Source: CAYVAP01 sp964343195 (GTDB taxonomy: Bacteria; Bacteroidota; Bacteroidia; J057). From it: DNA of 64,000 nucleotides. The stretch is from positions 65,697 through 129,696 of the forward strand of contig CAYFIR010000008.1 of the NCBI GenBank assembly GCA_964343195.1, read 5' to 3'. The notes beneath the pieces are model-generated. The model saw only the letters and a list, made by a program, of their open reading frames with translations, was not told where the DNA came from and searched no databases. Below, piece after piece: positions 60,787-64,000 of this stretch; position 1 is the stretch's first letter, and each line of letters begins with the position of its first letter. A program made the position numbers and the translations under genes.

Positions 60787-63700
60787 TTATCCCAGATCAA
60801 GCGGAATCAATAGCGAGACTTCTGTTCCGGCGGATTTTCCATCCGGGTGAAAGTGATCGATGAAAGTGGGGGGAGTAATCTGCTGCCCATCCGCGCTCAT
60901 CAGCGCCAGCCGCTCCTGTATCACGGCAAGAGCCGTAGATTTGCGCTGGTCCCTGGTTGCATCGGACCGCTGGGAAGCGGCTTCGCGCCCTACACCATTG
61001 TCCCGGATAGAAATTTGCAATTGCTCATTGGCACCAGTGAATGCAATTTCTATGAGCCCCTGACGGTCTGCAGGCAAGGGAGCCACGCCATGTATGACGG
61101 CATTTTCGACGAATGGCTGGAGTAACATTGGCGGGATGAGAATTTCATCAGCGTGTAGCTCTGAATCCAGATCAAGTGTGTAAGCAAAGCGGTCCCCACG
61201 GTTAAATTGTTCAAGCTTCAGGTAGTCTTCCAGCATTTGGATTTCCTGAGTTAACGTAATACGTGTTTGTCGGGAGTTTTCGAGGACCTTGCGCATGAGC
61301 CGGGCAAATCGAGCCAGCTGATGCCGCGCCTGCTGTTGCTTGCCCTCTACTATCAACCCCTGAATAGAGCTCAGCGCATTGAAGATGAAGTGAGGATTCA
61401 TCTGCAGACGCAGGGCTTTCTGTTCCACTTCCAGCAGGTTTTTTTCCATCTCCAGCCGTTCCTGCTCCTCTTTTGCCCGCTTTCTGACCTGCCCCAGCCT
61501 CCACTGAAAGAACCCTATGACTACTAGCCCCAAAAGCAGCCCACTTCCGACCAGGAACCACCACTCCTCCCAGATCGGGGGCAAAATTTCAAAACTCAGG
61601 CTCAGCGGTTTTTCATTCCAGACCAGGTCCTCATTCGCCGCCTTGACCCAGAATGTGTAAGTGCCTGGGGGGAGATTGGAATAGGTGGCATCGCTTTTCT
61701 GCGACATGGGAGACCATTGATCTTCCCACCCTACCAGTCGCCACTGGTAGCGGACGGCTTCCGGGTTTTGAAGATTCACCGCTTCGAAGTCAAAGCTGAG
61801 GTTGTTCTGGTTATGGGGAAGTTTCAGACCTTCCTTTAGCCCGCCCCAGGAGGTCACCCAATCGCCATACCGGGTCTGACTGAGAGGCGTATAAAACAGG
61901 CTAATCTCCTTCATGCTCAAGACTGGAGGCTCGGGATTGAGCACATTGGGCGCCGGGCTATATTGGGTAAGGCCATCAACTGTTCCAAACCAAAGATTTC
62001 CATCCCGATCGCGAAGTGAAGCATCCTGACAGGCTTCGACCCCCATAAATCCTTCGGCGTACCCATAGTGCCTGACATCAATTATCTGCTGATCCGGGTC
62101 CAGAATCGCCTGATCGACCCCTTGCTCTGTGCCAATCCACAGATGCCGATATTCGTCCAGGTTGAGCAGGTAGATGTTACTCGAAGTGAGCCGATCCCGG
62201 TAACTGATGATGTTATCCGTGTGATCTTCAGCATTCGGGTCGAATCGCATCAGCCCATTGGCGGTCCCGAGCCACAGATAGCCTTCCGGATCGGGAAGAA
62301 TGCAGCGGATGTCATTGGTGCCCTGTGGACCGGGCAGGGCGAAGCTGTGCGCCTGACGCTTTGCATCCAGGTACCCGAGCCCCTGCCCCTGACTTCCATA
62401 CCAGATGCGGTCCTGTTCATCGATGTACAAACAGGTAATGCGGTCCTGCTCCATGCCGGGGCCCCGGTGATACACCCGTATCTGTGGCACAAATCCCATC
62501 AGGGAATCCAGTGTGGTATCTTTTACCAAATTCACACGACTCAGCCCTCCTCCAGCCGTGGCTACCCACAGGTATCCCGATTCATCCTCAGCCAGGTCGC
62601 GGATCCAGTTCCCTCCCAACCCCATTGTCCCATCTATTTGGTTCCAGGCCGAGTCGCCTTTCCACCAAAGGCCCTGACCTTCGGTGCCTGCCCAGATCCG
62701 CCTGTTTCGATCCTGGAACAAGGCTTTGACTTTTACCCTTGGGAAGTTGCTGCTATCAGCCGCCAGTATCCACCGATCGCCCTGTTGGTAGGCGACGCCC
62801 TGGCTTCCTGCTCCTATCCACAGTCGACAATCCAGATCTTCCATCACGGCATACACCGCTCTTGCAGGTAACCCGGTGGCATCGTCCTGATGGCTGAATT
62901 GCTGGCCATAATATTTGCTTACTCCCCCTCCTGAGGTTCCAAGCCATAGGCTGCCCCAACGATCTTCTAGCAGGCAATGCACATGATTGGAAGGAAGTCC
63001 TGTCGATTCGTCGAGTTTTACCTCCTCCGTTCCATCGTTTAGATTCAGGCGAATAACTCCAGCATCCTGAGTGGCTACCCACATGGAGCTGGCATCCTCG
63101 ACATGCAGATCAAAGATCCGCCCTTCACCGGGGATTTGTTCGTCCCACAAAGAAAGCCAACGCTGTCCATCCAGTTGATAGAGCCCTCCCCCATAGGTTC
63201 CCGCCCAAAGGCGTTGGCTACTATCCCGACATATAGCGGTCAGGGTTCCGTATCGCAAGCCTTCGCGTCGCCCCCAGTGCAGGGTGTCGGTTGGGGTAAT
63301 CTGCCAGAGGCCATTGGCGTGGCCTACCCAGACGGTGTCTGCTTCCACCATCAGGGAAAAGATCGCCAGCTCTGCGCCATTTTCACCTAGTGGTACGACC
63401 TCCAGAACAGAGTCAGCGTATCGATAAAGCCCTGCGCTGCTCCCGATCCACTGTGATGTACCCTGTGTCTCGATGGCCCGGACTGCCCGTCTAACGCTAT
63501 CGCCAAAGTCCAGGGTTTTGAACCTTAGTCCATCGTAAACCGATATCCCATTGTCAGTTCCAATCCAGAGGTTGCCATCAGGGCCTTCATCTACTGCCAG
63601 CAAGTAATTGTTGACCAGCCCCTCCCGTGTGGTGAAGGTCTCAAATGATTTTCCATCAAAACGACTCAGTCCTCCCCCTCGGGTTCCCATCCACAGGTAG

Positions 63701-63864
63701 CCCCGGTGGTCTTCCAGCATGGCAAATACCTGGGATTGAGCCAATCCCTCTCCTACCGAATAGGTACGCAAATCATATCGTTGAGCAAAAAGGACCTGGA
63801 TCGGCAGACTCAAACAGAATATCAACCAAATCCGAGGATCAATTAGGGAAAGGTTTCTTGTCAT
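60787..63864 (-). CDS. Hybrid-propeller LytS-type sensor histidine kinase
   Basis: 1025 residues from the ATG at 63864. A signal sequence ends LFAQ. About 30-640 holds many two-component propeller repeats (LEDHRGYLWMGTRGGGLSRF, LEDRWGSLWLGTSGGGVSKY, IDEQDRIWYGSQGQGLGYL), then a Y_Y_Y domain and one membrane helix (WWFLVGSGLLLGLVVIGFF, about 760). The kinase part is of the LytS/His_kinase type, with the phospho-acceptor in MNPHFIFNALSSIQGL, the N-box in ENAVIHGV and the G1 box in RDNGVGRE. The periplasmic propeller senses an extracellular ligand and the kinase would signal to a LytTR regulator; no such gene lies beside it in the window. Confidence 0.93.
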   Translation of the reverse strand: MTRNLSLIDPRIWLIFCLSLPIQVLFAQRYDLRTYSVGEGLAQSQVFAMLEDHRGYLWMGTRGGGLSRFDGKSFETFTTREGLVNNYLLAVDEGPDGNLWIGTDNGISVYDGLRFKTLDFGDSVRRAVRAIETQGTSQWIGSSAGLYRYADSVLEVVPLGENGAELAIFSLMVEADTVWVGHANGLWQITPTDTLHWGRREGLRYGTLTAICRDSSQRLWAGTYGGGLYQLDGQRWLSLWDEQIPGEGRIFDLHVEDASSMWVATQDAGVIRLNLNDGTEEVKLDESTGLPSNHVHCLLEDRWGSLWLGTSGGGVSKYYGQQFSHQDDATGLPARAVYAVMEDLDCRLWIGAGSQGVAYQQGDRWILAADSSNFPRVKVKALFQDRNRRIWAGTEGQGLWWKGDSAWNQIDGTMGLGGNWIRDLAEDESGYLWVATAGGGLSRVNLVKDTTLDSLMGFVPQIRVYHRGPGMEQDRITCLYIDEQDRIWYGSQGQGLGYLDAKRQAHSFALPGPQGTNDIRCILPDPEGYLWLGTANGLMRFDPNAEDHTDNIISYRDRLTSSNIYLLNLDEYRHLWIGTEQGVDQAILDPDQQIIDVRHYGYAEGFMGVEACQDASLRDRDGNLWFGTVDGLTQYSPAPNVLNPEPPVLSMKEISLFYTPLSQTRYGDWVTSWGGLKEGLKLPHNQNNLSFDFEAVNLQNPEAVRYQWRLVGWEDQWSPMSQKSDATYSNLPPGTYTFWVKAANEDLVWNEKPLSLSFEILPPIWEEWWFLVGSGLLLGLVVIGFFQWRLGQVRKRAKEEQERLEMEKNLLEVEQKALRLQMNPHFIFNALSSIQGLIVEGKQQQARHQLARFARLMRKVLENSRQTRITLTQEIQMLEDYLKLEQFNRGDRFAYTLDLDSELHADEILIPPMLLQPFVENAVIHGVAPLPADRQGLIEIAFTGANEQLQISIRDNGVGREAASQRSDATRDQRKSTALAVIQERLALMSADGQQITPPTFIDHFHPDGKSAGTEVSLLIPLDLG

Positions 63865-64000
63865 AAGCTGGACTTTATCCAAAATGCTTTTCCAGTTGCA
63901 GTGTCGCCTCCCCGCTTCGCGGGATCGTAGATCAGCGGGACCTACTTTTTTTAGCTCCGCAATCGGATTTTTAATATGCTTCCTCTGAAAGTGCGATTTC
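63865..64000. other. Window edge, no gene
   Basis: No coding region seen. Contains a CCCGCTTCGCGGGAT hairpin at 63911-63925, identical to 53964-53978, and an A/T-rich end. Confidence 0.4.

Overview
The window looks like a chromosome segment of a Bacteroidota bacterium, most probably a Saprospiria/Lewinella-type organism. Several large proteins have a signal peptide and end in a type IX secretion (T9SS) type A sorting domain. Starts rarely have a Shine-Dalgarno sequence, candidate promoters fit the TTTG / TAnnTTTG pattern, and the repertoire includes PKD, HYR-like, lamin-tail, M56/BlaI, LytS-type kinase and DUF2279 proteins. No rRNA, tRNA, CRISPR array or intact insertion sequence was recognised.

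Layout. 1-4.0 kb: the end of a coiled-coil lipoprotein, a decayed T9SS cargo, a two-domain universal stress protein, a solitary ParA and an arylamine N-acetyltransferase. 4.2-12.8 kb: a surface module in which three tandem phage-tail-collar proteins lie between two giant T9SS cargos that share their C-terminal half. 12.9-20.7 kb: a cytochrome c/copper-monooxygenase-like lipoprotein, a barrel-like protein coupled to a beta-lactamase-fold hydrolase, a stress protein, a TerB-like protein and two related PKD-type T9SS cargos. 20.7-24.3 kb: a four-gene envelope operon (EGF-like lipoprotein, FGE/SUMF1-fold protein, small sorting-domain protein, beta-propeller lipoprotein). 24.5-26.2 kb: a CHAT protease fused to a degenerate kinase. 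26.5-39.7 kb: mixed housekeeping and regulation (MarR, DUF2279, NUDIX, RlmN, PmoA-like, Rpn nuclease, SH3-like, Fic, BlaI/M56, UPF0173, SIR2).

39.7-50.4 kb is the most unusual part. It is a visibly AT-richer, tightly overlapping operon on the minus strand: NurA-like nuclease, HerA-like ATPase, Hsp90/GHKL-type ATPase, ABC-class ATPase (DUF3696-like), unknown protein, a second GHKL ATPase of the same length, a radical SAM protein and a small membrane protein. The gene content, packing and foreign base composition suggest a multi-gene conflict or antiphage system that I cannot match to a named type.

50.8-57.7 kb is a tetrapyrrole/respiration block: hemA, hemC, hemD, hemE and an orphan cydB on the minus strand, with an AraC-type regulator divergent from hemA. 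57.8-64 kb carries a GT4 glycosyltransferase, a lectin-like T9SS cargo and a large hybrid-propeller LytS-type histidine kinase.

Three related copies of a dispersed intergenic repeat were found (28.2, 34.8 and 54.1 kb), the last one splitting the hem cluster. Operator-like palindromes lie ahead of the Fic, BlaI, MarR and NurA genes.
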